Shown: positions 26,699 through 34,468 of the stretch, piece by piece
How the letters are laid out: each line of letters begins with the position of its first letter
Numbering within the stretch: the stretch's first letter is position 1
Origin: Novosphingobium terrae
Lineage (GTDB): Bacteria > Pseudomonadota > Alphaproteobacteria > Sphingomonadales > Sphingomonadaceae
Direction: 5' to 3'
Assembly (NCBI RefSeq): GCF_017163935.1
Contig: NZ_JABVZR010000002.1
Location: 124,001-188,000, forward strand
Length of the DNA stretch: 64,000 bases
The notes under the pieces: model-generated
Told to the model about the DNA's origin: nothing
The model's database searches: none
What the model saw: only the letters and a program-made list of their open reading frames with translations
Translations under genes and position numbers: made by a program

Positions 26699-28267
26699 TC
26701 ACGGTTTTCTGCGGCCCAACAGCATGCTGCCGCCCGCGCAGAGCAGCATGCACAGGCCCGCGACCAGAAAGGCATCGCTGTAAGCCAGCAGCAGCGCCTC
26801 GCGGTGGAGGTTCTGGTTGATCAAGGCGAAGATCTGTTGGCGCAAGCTTTCCGCAGCTTTGCCATAAAGGGCGGCATGGCGTGCCACCGGACGGCCCGCC
26901 AGCACGCCTGCCGCCTCCACCATGCGGTCATGCAGGGCCTGCGAGAAAGGCGTCACTGCCTCGCCGATGCGGGCGGCATGCAGCTTCTCCCGCTCGACGA
27001 CGAACTGGCTGGCCAGAGCGATGCCGATCGCCCCGCCCACATTGCGCACCGTGGAGAACAGGCCGGAGGCCGAGCCCATCTCGGCTTTCGCCATGCCCTG
27101 CATCGCCATCACGCCCAGCGCCACCACGATAAAGCTCTGCCCCACGCCCCGCACCACCAGCGAGGGGACGATCACATTGGCCGCCGCATCGCCGTCGAGA
27201 TGGATGTTCATCAGACAGCCCGCCGCCATGATGACGAAGCCCGCGATGATGATGGTGCGCACGCTGGTCCAGCGCATCAGCTTTGGCGTGGCGAAAGACA
27301 TCACGAACTGGATCAGCCCGTAGGGGATCATCGTCATGCCGATCTGCTGGGCGTTATAGCCCTGCGTCTCCGCGAAATAATTGGGCACCAGAAAGACCAC
27401 GCCAAAAACGATGGCGCCAAAGACAAATTGCATCAGGCTGGCGAGGCCGAAATTGGCCTGCCCCAGCAGGCGCAGATTGATCAGCGGCTTTTCGCGGCGC
27501 AGCTCGATCACCACAAAGGCGATCAGCGACACCATCGCCACCAGACCGGCCTCCACGATAAAGCTGGAGGAAAACCAGTCCTTTCGTTCACCCTCTTCCA
27601 GCATGATCTGAAGGGCTGAAAGACCCAGGGCCATAGTGGCGATCCCGGCCCAGTCGCCTTCGCGCAGGCGGTCGATCCGGGCCTCGCCACGCGGCATGGC
27701 CCAACCGATGGCGGCCAGCAGCAGCAGTCCGGGCGGCACCTGAAGATAGAAGATCCAGCGCCAGCTGTAGGCCTGTGTCAGCCAGCCCCCCAGCGATGGC
27801 CCCGCCGCCTGCGCCACATTGTTCGAGACGGCAAACAGCGCCATGCCGAAAGGATGCTTCGCCACCGGCAATTCCGTCACGATGATCTGCAGCGACAGCG
27901 GGATCAGCACCCCGCCAAAGGCCCCCTGAAGCGCCCGCGCCGCGATCATCGTGTTGATATCGGGCGCGGTGGAACACAGGATCGAGAAACCCACAAAGCC
28001 CCCCGTCCCCACCATCAGCACCCGCCGCATGGAAAACACGCTGACCAGCCAGCCCGTCATGGGGATCACGATGATCTCGGCCACCAGATAGGCGGTGGTG
28101 ATCCATGAGCCCTCCTCGAAGGACGCTCCCAGAGATCCACGCACATCGGGCAGCGAGGCATTGGTGACATGCACATTCATGCCGGCCATAAAGCAGCCCA
28201 CCACGCCCCCCAGCACCGCCACCCAGCCGCGCAGGGAAACATGATCGGCGGATTGCGCGCCACTCAT
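26699..28267 (-). CDS. emrB: MFS efflux permease, DHA2/EmrB family
   Basis: Drug:H+ antiporter of 522 residues with 14 predicted helices. Motifs include FMAGMNVHVTNASLPDVRG in helix 1, GAFGGVLIPLSLQ, and the motif-C type QAAGPSLGGWLTQAYSWRWIF. It works with the adaptor and outer-membrane factor encoded upstream to move toxic compounds across both membranes. ATG 28267 overlaps the adaptor stop (ATGA); the longer reading to 28453 would lie inside the adaptor gene. It converges on ridA. Confidence 0.9.
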   Translation of the reverse strand: MSGAQSADHVSLRGWVAVLGGVVGCFMAGMNVHVTNASLPDVRGSLGASFEEGSWITTAYLVAEIIVIPMTGWLVSVFSMRRVLMVGTGGFVGFSILCSTAPDINTMIAARALQGAFGGVLIPLSLQIIVTELPVAKHPFGMALFAVSNNVAQAAGPSLGGWLTQAYSWRWIFYLQVPPGLLLLAAIGWAMPRGEARIDRLREGDWAGIATMALGLSALQIMLEEGERKDWFSSSFIVEAGLVAMVSLIAFVVIELRREKPLINLRLLGQANFGLASLMQFVFGAIVFGVVFLVPNYFAETQGYNAQQIGMTMIPYGLIQFVMSFATPKLMRWTSVRTIIIAGFVIMAAGCLMNIHLDGDAAANVIVPSLVVRGVGQSFIVVALGVMAMQGMAKAEMGSASGLFSTVRNVGGAIGIALASQFVVEREKLHAARIGEAVTPFSQALHDRMVEAAGVLAGRPVARHAALYGKAAESLRQQIFALINQNLHREALLLAYSDAFLVAGLCMLLCAGGSMLLGRRKP

Positions 28268-29367
28268 GGCCGTGTGTCCACGGAGGTTTCCACCGACATG
28301 CCGGGGCGCAGATCGCTCAGCCGGGCCTGTCCCGCCTCGAAGCGGATGCGCAACGGAATACGCTGGACGATCTTGGTGAAATTGCCCGTGGCATTGTCCG
28401 GCGGCAGCAAAGCGAATTGCGCGCCCGAGGCCGGAGCAAAACTGTCCACCCATCCCTTCAGCACCGCCCCGCCCAGAGCATCCACCGACACCTCGACCTT
28501 CTGACCGGGCCGGATACGATCGGTCTGGGTTTCCTTGTAATTGGCCACCACATAGGCCGCCATCGGCACCACCGCCATCAGGGGCGTGCCGACATCGGCG
28601 TAATGCCCCACCCGCAAGGCCCTCTGCCCGACCGTGCCGTCCACCGGCGCACGGATCACCGTGCGCTCCAGATCGAGCCTCGCCGCAGCCAGCGCCGCCC
28701 GCGCCTGCTGCACATTCCCGCGCGCCTTGGCCAGATCGGCGATGGCGGCATCATGCTCCGTGGCCAGCACCCGCACCTGCGCGCGGGACGCCGCCAGGGT
28801 CGCGCGGGCCTGAGTCACCCCGGCAGCGCTCTTGCTACGATCGGCCTGAGCGCTTTGCAGCAACTGGTCGCTGGTGACATGCTGGCGCGCCAGAACATCC
28901 TGACGCTGCGCCTGAAGATCGGCCAGATGCGCCTCGGCCTCCCGCGCCGTGGCAGCGGCGGCATCCTGAGCGATCACGCTGTGCTGCTGGGCAGAACGCG
29001 CCTCCAGATTGGCGATCCGCGCTTCTCCCGCCGCAACGCCCGCTTCGGCCATCGCCAGAGCGCCCTCGGCCTGATCGACCTTCATCCGGTAATCGCGATC
29101 ATCGATCCGGGCCAGCACATCTCCGGCGTGGACCCGCTGATTGTCCGCCACGGCGACCGCAACGATATTGCCTCCCACACGCGGGGCGATGGTCACCACA
29201 TCGGCGCGGACATAGGCATTGTCGGTCTCGATCATAAAGCGGCCAAAGCTCCACCAATGCACGCCCAAGGCAAGGGCTCCCACCGCCACCGCGCCGCTGG
29301 CGGACAGCACAAGCAGGCGCCGCTTGCCGGAAGAGGATGTGCAGATGGTTTCGACAGTGTCAGACAT
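28264..29367 (-). CDS. emrA: HlyD/EmrA-family membrane fusion protein
   Basis: Periplasmic adaptor of 367 residues. One N-terminal membrane helix (about 18-38) and the EmrA-type TDNAYVRADVVTIAPRVGG beta-hairpin are followed by a biotinyl-lipoyl domain, a long helical hairpin rich in Ala/Gln (about 90-210), the DGTVGQRALRVGHY block and the C-terminal NFTKIVQRIPLRIRF block. It bridges the EmrB-type permease and the outer-membrane factor. Lies 8 bp after the OMF stop, in one operon. Confidence 0.9.
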   Translation of the reverse strand: MSDTVETICTSSSGKRRLLVLSASGAVAVGALALGVHWWSFGRFMIETDNAYVRADVVTIAPRVGGNIVAVAVADNQRVHAGDVLARIDDRDYRMKVDQAEGALAMAEAGVAAGEARIANLEARSAQQHSVIAQDAAAATAREAEAHLADLQAQRQDVLARQHVTSDQLLQSAQADRSKSAAGVTQARATLAASRAQVRVLATEHDAAIADLAKARGNVQQARAALAAARLDLERTVIRAPVDGTVGQRALRVGHYADVGTPLMAVVPMAAYVVANYKETQTDRIRPGQKVEVSVDALGGAVLKGWVDSFAPASGAQFALLPPDNATGNFTKIVQRIPLRIRFEAGQARLSDLRPGMSVETSVDTRP

Positions 29368-29375
29368 GATGGAGG

Positions 29376-30854
29376 TCACTTCGCTGCTGCGGTGGAGATG
29401 GTTCGGGACAGATCGGGCTGGCTGACCGGCAGAGCCTGCTCCCACCCGCCCCCCAGAGCCTTGAACAGCCGCACCTGCGCCGCCGCCACATCCAGATCGG
29501 CGGCAGCCAGAGCGGCAGAGGCCTCGCTGTGGGCGCGCAGGGCGGACAGGGCTTCAAGCGCCGTCGCCCCGCCCGCCGCGCGTTGGCGGCGCATCAGATC
29601 ATCGGCCAGAGCGCTGCGCTCCGCCGCACGGGCAAGCGCCGCCTGCCGCTCCAGCACAGCGCCATAATCCCGGGCCGCCTGATTGACCTCCTTGAAGGCG
29701 TTCAGGATCGCACCATCATAGGAGGCCAGCGCCGCCGCCTCCCCGGCCCGTGCCTGCCGGACCCGCGCCCGCGCCACGCCGATGTTGGGAAAGCTCCAAT
29801 CGAGCAGCGGCCCGATCCGCCAGACCATATTGCTGCGCGTGCCCAGACCGCCCAGCGTGGGCGAGGACACCGCCTGCTGGGCGCTAAGCGCAATATGCGG
29901 ATAGAGGTCCCCCACCGCCACGCCGATCCGCGCGGTGCTGGCCGCCAGCCTGCTTTCGGCAGCGCGCACATCGGGGCGACGGCGCAGCAGCGCATAGCCA
30001 TCCCCGATCGGCGGGGATGCGGCCAGCACCGGCACCTGCTCACAAGCCTCAGCCGCTGGCGGTATATCGCCAGGCACATGGCCCGACAGCACCGCCAGTT
30101 CGACCAGAGCGTCGTGCCGCGCCGCCTCAAGCCCCGGAATGGTCGCCTCGATGGTGTCGGCACTGGCCTCGGCGCGCATCACATCGGCGAGCACGCCTGC
30201 GCCTGCCGCTCGCAGGCTGTCGGCCAGATCACGGCCTCGCCTTGCCTGTGCCAGAAGATCGCGCGCCACCGCTGCCTGATGCGCCGAACCGCAGGCCCGC
30301 AGCCATGCCCCGGTCACATCGGCGGCCACGGCAATCCGCACGCCATCCAGCAGCGCCGCGGAGACCTGAGCATCGGCCCTTGCAGCGCGCACCTGCGCCT
30401 TCAGGCGCCCGAACAGATCCAGCTCCCATGAGACATCGCCGCCCAGATCATAGCGCGGCCCGGTGCGGATCGAATTGCCGCCCAGCCATGCCGTGGTGAT
30501 CTGGTCCTGAAGCGTGCTGCCATCGCCCACACCTGCCGACAGACTGGTGCCGGGCCCTTGCTCGGCCCGCGCCTTGCCGAGCAGCGCGCGCGCCTCCTGC
30601 CAATGGGCCGATGCCGCGCGCAGATCGCGGTTGTTGGCCAGAGCCTCCTCCACCAACGCGTCCAGCTCCCGATCGCGATAGAGCCGCCACCAGGCCGCAA
30701 CAGGCTGATCGTTCTGGCTTGAAGGCTGGTCGGTCAGCCGATCCGGCACGGGAATGGTCGATGCGGGTGGCGCCTTGGGTGCGGGGACGCATCCGGCCAG
30801 CAGGCTTGTCGAAAGGGCGGCGCAGATCAGTCTGCGGAAGGAAGGGTTGGGCAC
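29376..30854 (-). CDS. Outer-membrane efflux lipoprotein, NodT/OprM family
   Basis: RND/MFS outer-membrane factor of 492 residues from GTG 30854. It has a lipoprotein signal with lipobox LLAG-Cys at about residue 22, a WW(R/K)L motif, and two OEP repeats with the RRPDVRAAE motif near 310. It forms the TolC-like exit duct for the EmrAB pair encoded downstream. GTG 30914 gives 20 extra residues but has no ribosome site and would put a charged stretch before the signal, so I prefer 30854. Neither start is strongly supported. Confidence 0.82.
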   Translation of the reverse strand: MPNPSFRRLICAALSTSLLAGCVPAPKAPPASTIPVPDRLTDQPSSQNDQPVAAWWRLYRDRELDALVEEALANNRDLRAASAHWQEARALLGKARAEQGPGTSLSAGVGDGSTLQDQITTAWLGGNSIRTGPRYDLGGDVSWELDLFGRLKAQVRAARADAQVSAALLDGVRIAVAADVTGAWLRACGSAHQAAVARDLLAQARRGRDLADSLRAAGAGVLADVMRAEASADTIEATIPGLEAARHDALVELAVLSGHVPGDIPPAAEACEQVPVLAASPPIGDGYALLRRRPDVRAAESRLAASTARIGVAVGDLYPHIALSAQQAVSSPTLGGLGTRSNMVWRIGPLLDWSFPNIGVARARVRQARAGEAAALASYDGAILNAFKEVNQAARDYGAVLERQAALARAAERSALADDLMRRQRAAGGATALEALSALRAHSEASAALAAADLDVAAAQVRLFKALGGGWEQALPVSQPDLSRTISTAAAK

Positions 30855-30940
30855 GGCATTCCACTCGATGGCTGGAAGCCCTTCTCGTAACCCCAAGGCC
30901 CTTGCCCTTCTCACGCGAGAATGACATTCATCATCGCAAT

Positions 30941-31720
30941 ATGGACAATCCGCGCACCCATGACGATTGCGATGCCGCGCCCAGACCCATCACCGCGCTG
31001 GCCAGCGAGCATCCCCATGGCGAGCATATCGCCGCCCATCGCCACGCCCGCGCCCAGCTGATCCATACGCTCAGCGGCGTCATGACCGTCAGCGGCGGAG
31101 AGGGACGCTGGGTCGTGCCCCCGGGCCGCGCAGTGTGGATGCCCGCCGGGCAGGATCATGCCATCCGCATCGCGGGTGATGTCTCGATGCGCACCGTCTT
31201 CGTGCGCGAGGATGCGCGGGTGGACCTGCCCAAAAGCTGCGAGGTGATCGCTGTCTCCCCCTTTCTGCGCGAGGCCATTGTGGCAGCCACGCGCATCCCG
31301 CTCGATTACACCTCAGGCGGGCGGGACGAGCGGGTGATGCAGCTGATCCTCGATGAGATCGAGGCCGCCCCGCGTCTCGATCTGCATATCCACCTGCCGC
31401 GCGATCCCAGGCTGATGCGCGTCTGCGAGAGGATCATCACCGATCCCGCCGCCCCTGCCTCGCTGGAGTGTCTGGCCGACACCATCCATGTCAGCGCCCG
31501 CACCTTGGCCCGCATGTTCCACCGCGAACTGGGCACCAGCTTTGGCGACTGGCTGCGCCGCACGCGCCTGCTGCTCAGCCTGCCGCGTCTGGCGGCGGGT
31601 GCGTCGGTGCTGGAGGTCGCGCTGGAGCATGGCTATGACAGCCCCAGCGCCTTTGCCGCCATGTTCCGCCGCACTCTGGGCGTTTCACCCACCGCCTATC
31701 TGCAAAAAGGCGAGGTTTGA
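30941..31720 (+). CDS. AraC-family transcriptional regulator with cupin sensor domain
   Basis: 259 residues. The N-terminal cupin (about 25-100) has [18 protein letters not shown], where His residues could bind metal or a ligand. The C-terminal AraC domain (about 155-255) has two helix-turn-helices and the [21 protein letters not shown] signature. It is divergent from the efflux operon across about 86 bp, so it probably controls that operon. ATG 30941 is chosen because earlier in-frame starts would place a long antisense-like tail over the efflux gene. Confidence 0.87.
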   Translation: MDNPRTHDDCDAAPRPITALASEHPHGEHIAAHRHARAQLIHTLSGVMTVSGGEGRWVVPPGRAVWMPAGQDHAIRIAGDVSMRTVFVREDARVDLPKSCEVIAVSPFLREAIVAATRIPLDYTSGGRDERVMQLILDEIEAAPRLDLHIHLPRDPRLMRVCERIITDPAAPASLECLADTIHVSARTLARMFHRELGTSFGDWLRRTRLLLSLPRLAAGASVLEVALEHGYDSPSAFAAMFRRTLGVSPTAYLQKGEV

Positions 31721-31781
31721 AGATTCGCGTCATCACGCGTCGCATGCTAGCGGACCCCGTCGCTCACAGGATCGGAACCCC

Positions 31782-32642
31782 ATGACCCATATCATCGACG
31801 GCAAGGCCATCGCCAAGGCGCTGCGTGAAGAGATCGCCAAAGAGACCGCTCAGCTGGTCGCCAAGGGCGTGACTCCGGGTCTGGCCGTGGTGATCGTGGG
31901 CGATGATCCGGCGAGCCATGTCTATGTCAAATCCAAGGCGACGCAGACGGTGGAAGTCGGCATGGCCTCCTTCAAGCATGTTCTGGATGAGGCCACCACT
32001 CAGGCCGATCTGCTGGCCCTGATCGCCCGGCTGAACGAGGACCCGGCAGTGGACGGCATTCTGGTGCAACTGCCCCTGCCCAGTCAGATCGATGCCGAGA
32101 CGGTGCTGCATGCGATCCTGCCGGCCAAGGATGTCGATGGTTTTCACCCCGTCAATGTCGGGCAGGTGGCCACGGGCAGCGGCGGCATCGCGCCCTGCAC
32201 GCCTTTTGGCGCGATGAAGCTGATCAAGAGCTTCCGCGATGATCTCTCCGGCCTGCACGCCGTGGTGGTGGGCCGCTCGAACATCGTGGGCAAGCCGATG
32301 GTGCAGCTGCTGCTGGAAGAGCATTGCACGGTGACGGTGGTCCATTCGCGCACGCAGGATGTGGCGGCGCTGGTCCGCGCCGCCGACATCGTGATCGCCG
32401 CCGTGGGCCGCCCCGAAATGATCAAGGGCGACTGGATCAAGCCCGGCGCCATCGTGATTGACGTGGGCATCAACCGCATCACCACTCCGGAGGGCAAATC
32501 GCGTCTGGTGGGCGATGTCGCCTATGAGGAAGCCGCAAGACATGCCGCAGCCATCACCCCCGTGCCCGGCGGCGTGGGGCCGATGACCATCGCCAGCCTG
32601 CTGGCCAACACGCTGCAGGCGGCCAAGGCTCGGCTGGGCTGA
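31782..32642 (+). CDS. folD: Bifunctional methylenetetrahydrofolate dehydrogenase/cyclohydrolase FolD
   Basis: 286 residues. Catalyses NADP-dependent oxidation of 5,10-methylene-THF and hydrolysis to 10-formyl-THF in the cytosol. The catalytic Tyr48 and Lys52 (YVKSK) are present, as are [10 protein letters not shown], the [10 protein letters not shown] nucleotide-binding loop, and [11 protein letters not shown]. Standard length. A one-carbon metabolism housekeeping gene, apparently transcribed alone. Confidence 0.96.
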   Translation: MTHIIDGKAIAKALREEIAKETAQLVAKGVTPGLAVVIVGDDPASHVYVKSKATQTVEVGMASFKHVLDEATTQADLLALIARLNEDPAVDGILVQLPLPSQIDAETVLHAILPAKDVDGFHPVNVGQVATGSGGIAPCTPFGAMKLIKSFRDDLSGLHAVVVGRSNIVGKPMVQLLLEEHCTVTVVHSRTQDVAALVRAADIVIAAVGRPEMIKGDWIKPGAIVIDVGINRITTPEGKSRLVGDVAYEEAARHAAAITPVPGGVGPMTIASLLANTLQAAKARLG

Positions 32643-32670
32643 CAGCGTCCCATCACCTGTCACACGGATC

Positions 32671-32694
32671 GGCCGGGAACAGAAGCGCCCGGCC
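32671..32694 (+). terminator. Hairpin after folD, possible terminator
   Basis: GGCCGGG (32671-32677) pairs with CCCGGCC (32688-32694) across a 10-base loop, 30 bases after the folD stop. There is no T-tract, so termination here would be weak or factor-dependent. Confidence 0.45.
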
Positions 32695-32722
32695 TCGATC
32701 AACACCCCACCCCCGGGCCGTC

Positions 32723-33052
32723 TCAGAACTTGATCGAGCCTTTGAGCATCACCCGATTGCTCACCGCGCCATTTTGCGTGGCGCCGGGCTCCATCGCGAC
32801 GCCAAGGCTCTTGCCGCCGCCCAGATCCACCTGAGCCTTGGGCAGGCCCACCCGCATCGTGTAATCGCCCGAGAGCGGACGCATGCGATGCCTGTCCTGA
32901 TTGGGGGCACAGACAATGATTTCGCCCATCTCGCCCCTCGCGCATCGTTTCTGGGGGAGCTGAAGGTCCACTTTGTCATCGGATGATGACAAGCGCCTCA
33001 GGTCAAATGTCTCGGCGCTGATGGGCGGTGGAGGCGGTTGGTCTGCCGGCAT
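32723..33052 (-). CDS. Small conserved protein, function unknown
   Basis: 109 residues. The middle carries GEIIVCAPNQDRHRMRPL, resembling a motif (GEI-V-C plus basic residues) seen in small hypothetical proteins of sphingomonads. The N-terminus is Pro-rich and has no signal peptide; an in-frame stop two codons upstream of ATG 33052 excludes a longer start. Two Cys residues could form a disulfide if it is exported by another route. It converges on folD. No function can be assigned. Confidence 0.6.
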   Translation of the reverse strand: MPADQPPPPPISAETFDLRRLSSSDDKVDLQLPQKRCARGEMGEIIVCAPNQDRHRMRPLSGDYTMRVGLPKAQVDLGGGKSLGVAMEPGATQNGAVSNRVMLKGSIKF

Positions 33053-33173
33053 ACATCATCCGCTGATCCTGTGGATTTTGACAGAACTACAATGGCTAAC
33101 GGGTTCATGCGAATGAAATTTCCACGGTCTGTCCGTTAGAGCCCTACCCCCGCGCTGGCCGTGGCATCCCCGC

Positions 33174-33197
33174 TTTCATTTTTTTGACATGATGAAA
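33174..33197. promoter_or_regulatory. Putative ROK operator upstream of the ROK gene
   Basis: Inverted repeat TTTCAT (33174-33179), 12 bases, ATGAAA (33192-33197), 24 bp overall. It ends 17 bases before the ROK start and overlaps a TTGACA at 33184-33189. It has the same length and similar outer half-sites as the palindrome before the TBDR at 34394, so it is a likely autoregulatory site. Confidence 0.45.
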
Positions 33198-33214
33198 TTA
33201 TATCGGCGGCTTTC

Positions 33215-34363
33215 ATGAAGACCGGCACCCGCACCGCCCTGCGCCCCGAACTGCTGCTGAGCGAGCCGCAGAAACGCATCCTCTGGCATTTGCGCGCCGC
33301 CGGGCCGACGCCCCGCGTGCATTTGGCCGAAGCCATGGGCATGAACGGCGCCACCATGACCCGTGTGACCCAGCAGCTCTCCGCGCTCGGGCTGGTCGAG
33401 GAGCGCGACAGCGATGCCGCCACAGGTCGCGGCCGACCGATGATCCCGCTCGCTATCTGCGGGCGCGGGGGTTGGTCGGCAGGCGCAACGCTGCATCCCG
33501 GCTGGCTGGAGATCACGGTGGTCGATTTCGCCGGGACACCGCTGCTGCGCGATTCCATCCCTTTCACCGATCCCGATCCGCGCATGTTTGCCCGCGCGCT
33601 GGATACGCAGCTGCGGGCGCTGGTGGCGCAGCATGGCTTTATGCGCGGCAAGTTTCTGGGGCTGGGCGTGGCCGTGCCCGGCTATGCGCTGCAGGGCGAC
33701 CGCAACCGCCGCAAGATGGTTGACTGGATGGCGCCATGGAACGATGCGCCGCTCGACGAGATCCTCGGCGATGTGCTGGGCGTGCCGGTGTGGATCGAGA
33801 ATGACGGCACCGCCGCTGCGCTGGCCGAATATTACCGGCCGCAGATCGTGGGGGCCTATCGCTCGGTGCTGGTGTTTTTCCTCGGCCATGGCGTGGGCGC
33901 CGGGCTGATCGCCGAGCGCGACCTCTTTCCCGGCGAGCATCGCAATGCCGGCGAGGTCGGGCGGCTGTTTCCCGGCCATGGTCCACGCCCCTCCGGCATC
34001 GATCTGATGCGGGAGCTGAAGGAAGCAGGGGCCGCCATCACCTCTCTTTCGGAAATCGCCGGTCTGTTGGAAAGCCATGCCGCGGTGATCGAGGCCTGGG
34101 CCGACCGCGTCGCCGCGCAGCTGGAGCAGGCCGTGCTGAGCGGGATCGTCTGGCTCGATCCGGGAGCGGTGGTGATCTCGGGTGCGCTGCCACAGAGCGT
34201 GCTGGATGGACTGGCCACCCGGCTGGATGCCATCAACACCGCGCGCGACCGGGGCTATCTGGCCGCCACGCCGCAGATCCACGCCTCCACGCTGGGCAGC
34301 GCCGCCGTGGTCATCGGCGCGGCGCTGGCACCCATCCATGCCATCACCGCGATCCGCATGTGA
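33215..34363 (+). CDS. ROK-family transcriptional regulator
   Basis: 382 residues. N-terminal winged helix (about 12-75: RILWHLRAAGPTPRVHLAEAMGMNGATMTRVTQQL region) and a C-terminal sugar-kinase-like ROK domain with LGLGVAVPG and IENDGTAAALAE. FLGHGVGAGLI and a degraded zinc-site region (PGEHRNAGEVGRLFP) follow. The usual CxCGxxGC zinc cluster is missing, so the structural zinc site may be lost. It should sense a sugar or sugar-phosphate and repress the TBDR/phosphodiesterase genes that follow. Palindromes of the same 24-bp frame lie before it and before the TBDR. Confidence 0.88.
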   Translation: MKTGTRTALRPELLLSEPQKRILWHLRAAGPTPRVHLAEAMGMNGATMTRVTQQLSALGLVEERDSDAATGRGRPMIPLAICGRGGWSAGATLHPGWLEITVVDFAGTPLLRDSIPFTDPDPRMFARALDTQLRALVAQHGFMRGKFLGLGVAVPGYALQGDRNRRKMVDWMAPWNDAPLDEILGDVLGVPVWIENDGTAAALAEYYRPQIVGAYRSVLVFFLGHGVGAGLIAERDLFPGEHRNAGEVGRLFPGHGPRPSGIDLMRELKEAGAAITSLSEIAGLLESHAAVIEAWADRVAAQLEQAVLSGIVWLDPGAVVISGALPQSVLDGLATRLDAINTARDRGYLAATPQIHASTLGSAAVVIGAALAPIHAITAIRM

Positions 34364-34393
34364 CGCCATGTGCCGTCGATTGCAAAAAGCCGA

Positions 34394-34417
34394 TTTAATT
34401 TCATGTAAGAAATTAAA
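34394..34417. promoter_or_regulatory. Putative ROK operator: perfect 9-bp inverted repeat before TBDR
   Basis: TTTAATTTC (34394-34402), ATGTAA, GAAATTAAA (34409-34417): a perfect AT-rich palindrome in GC-rich DNA, 52 bp before the TBDR start and 30 bp after the ROK stop. NagC/Mlc-type ROK proteins bind sites with TTATTT/AAATAA-like arms, so this fits the adjacent ROK regulator. Confidence 0.65.
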
Positions 34418-34468
34418 ACTGTCACGCAGGCCCAGCATAGGCCCCTCATCCAACGACAGGGGGTTTCC

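Noticed and set aside
34418..34432. Possible Pho box (CTGTCACGC) before the TBDR of the phosphodiesterase locus
   Set aside because: Only one half of the CTGTCAT-type direct repeat is present; no second copy at the 11-bp spacing.
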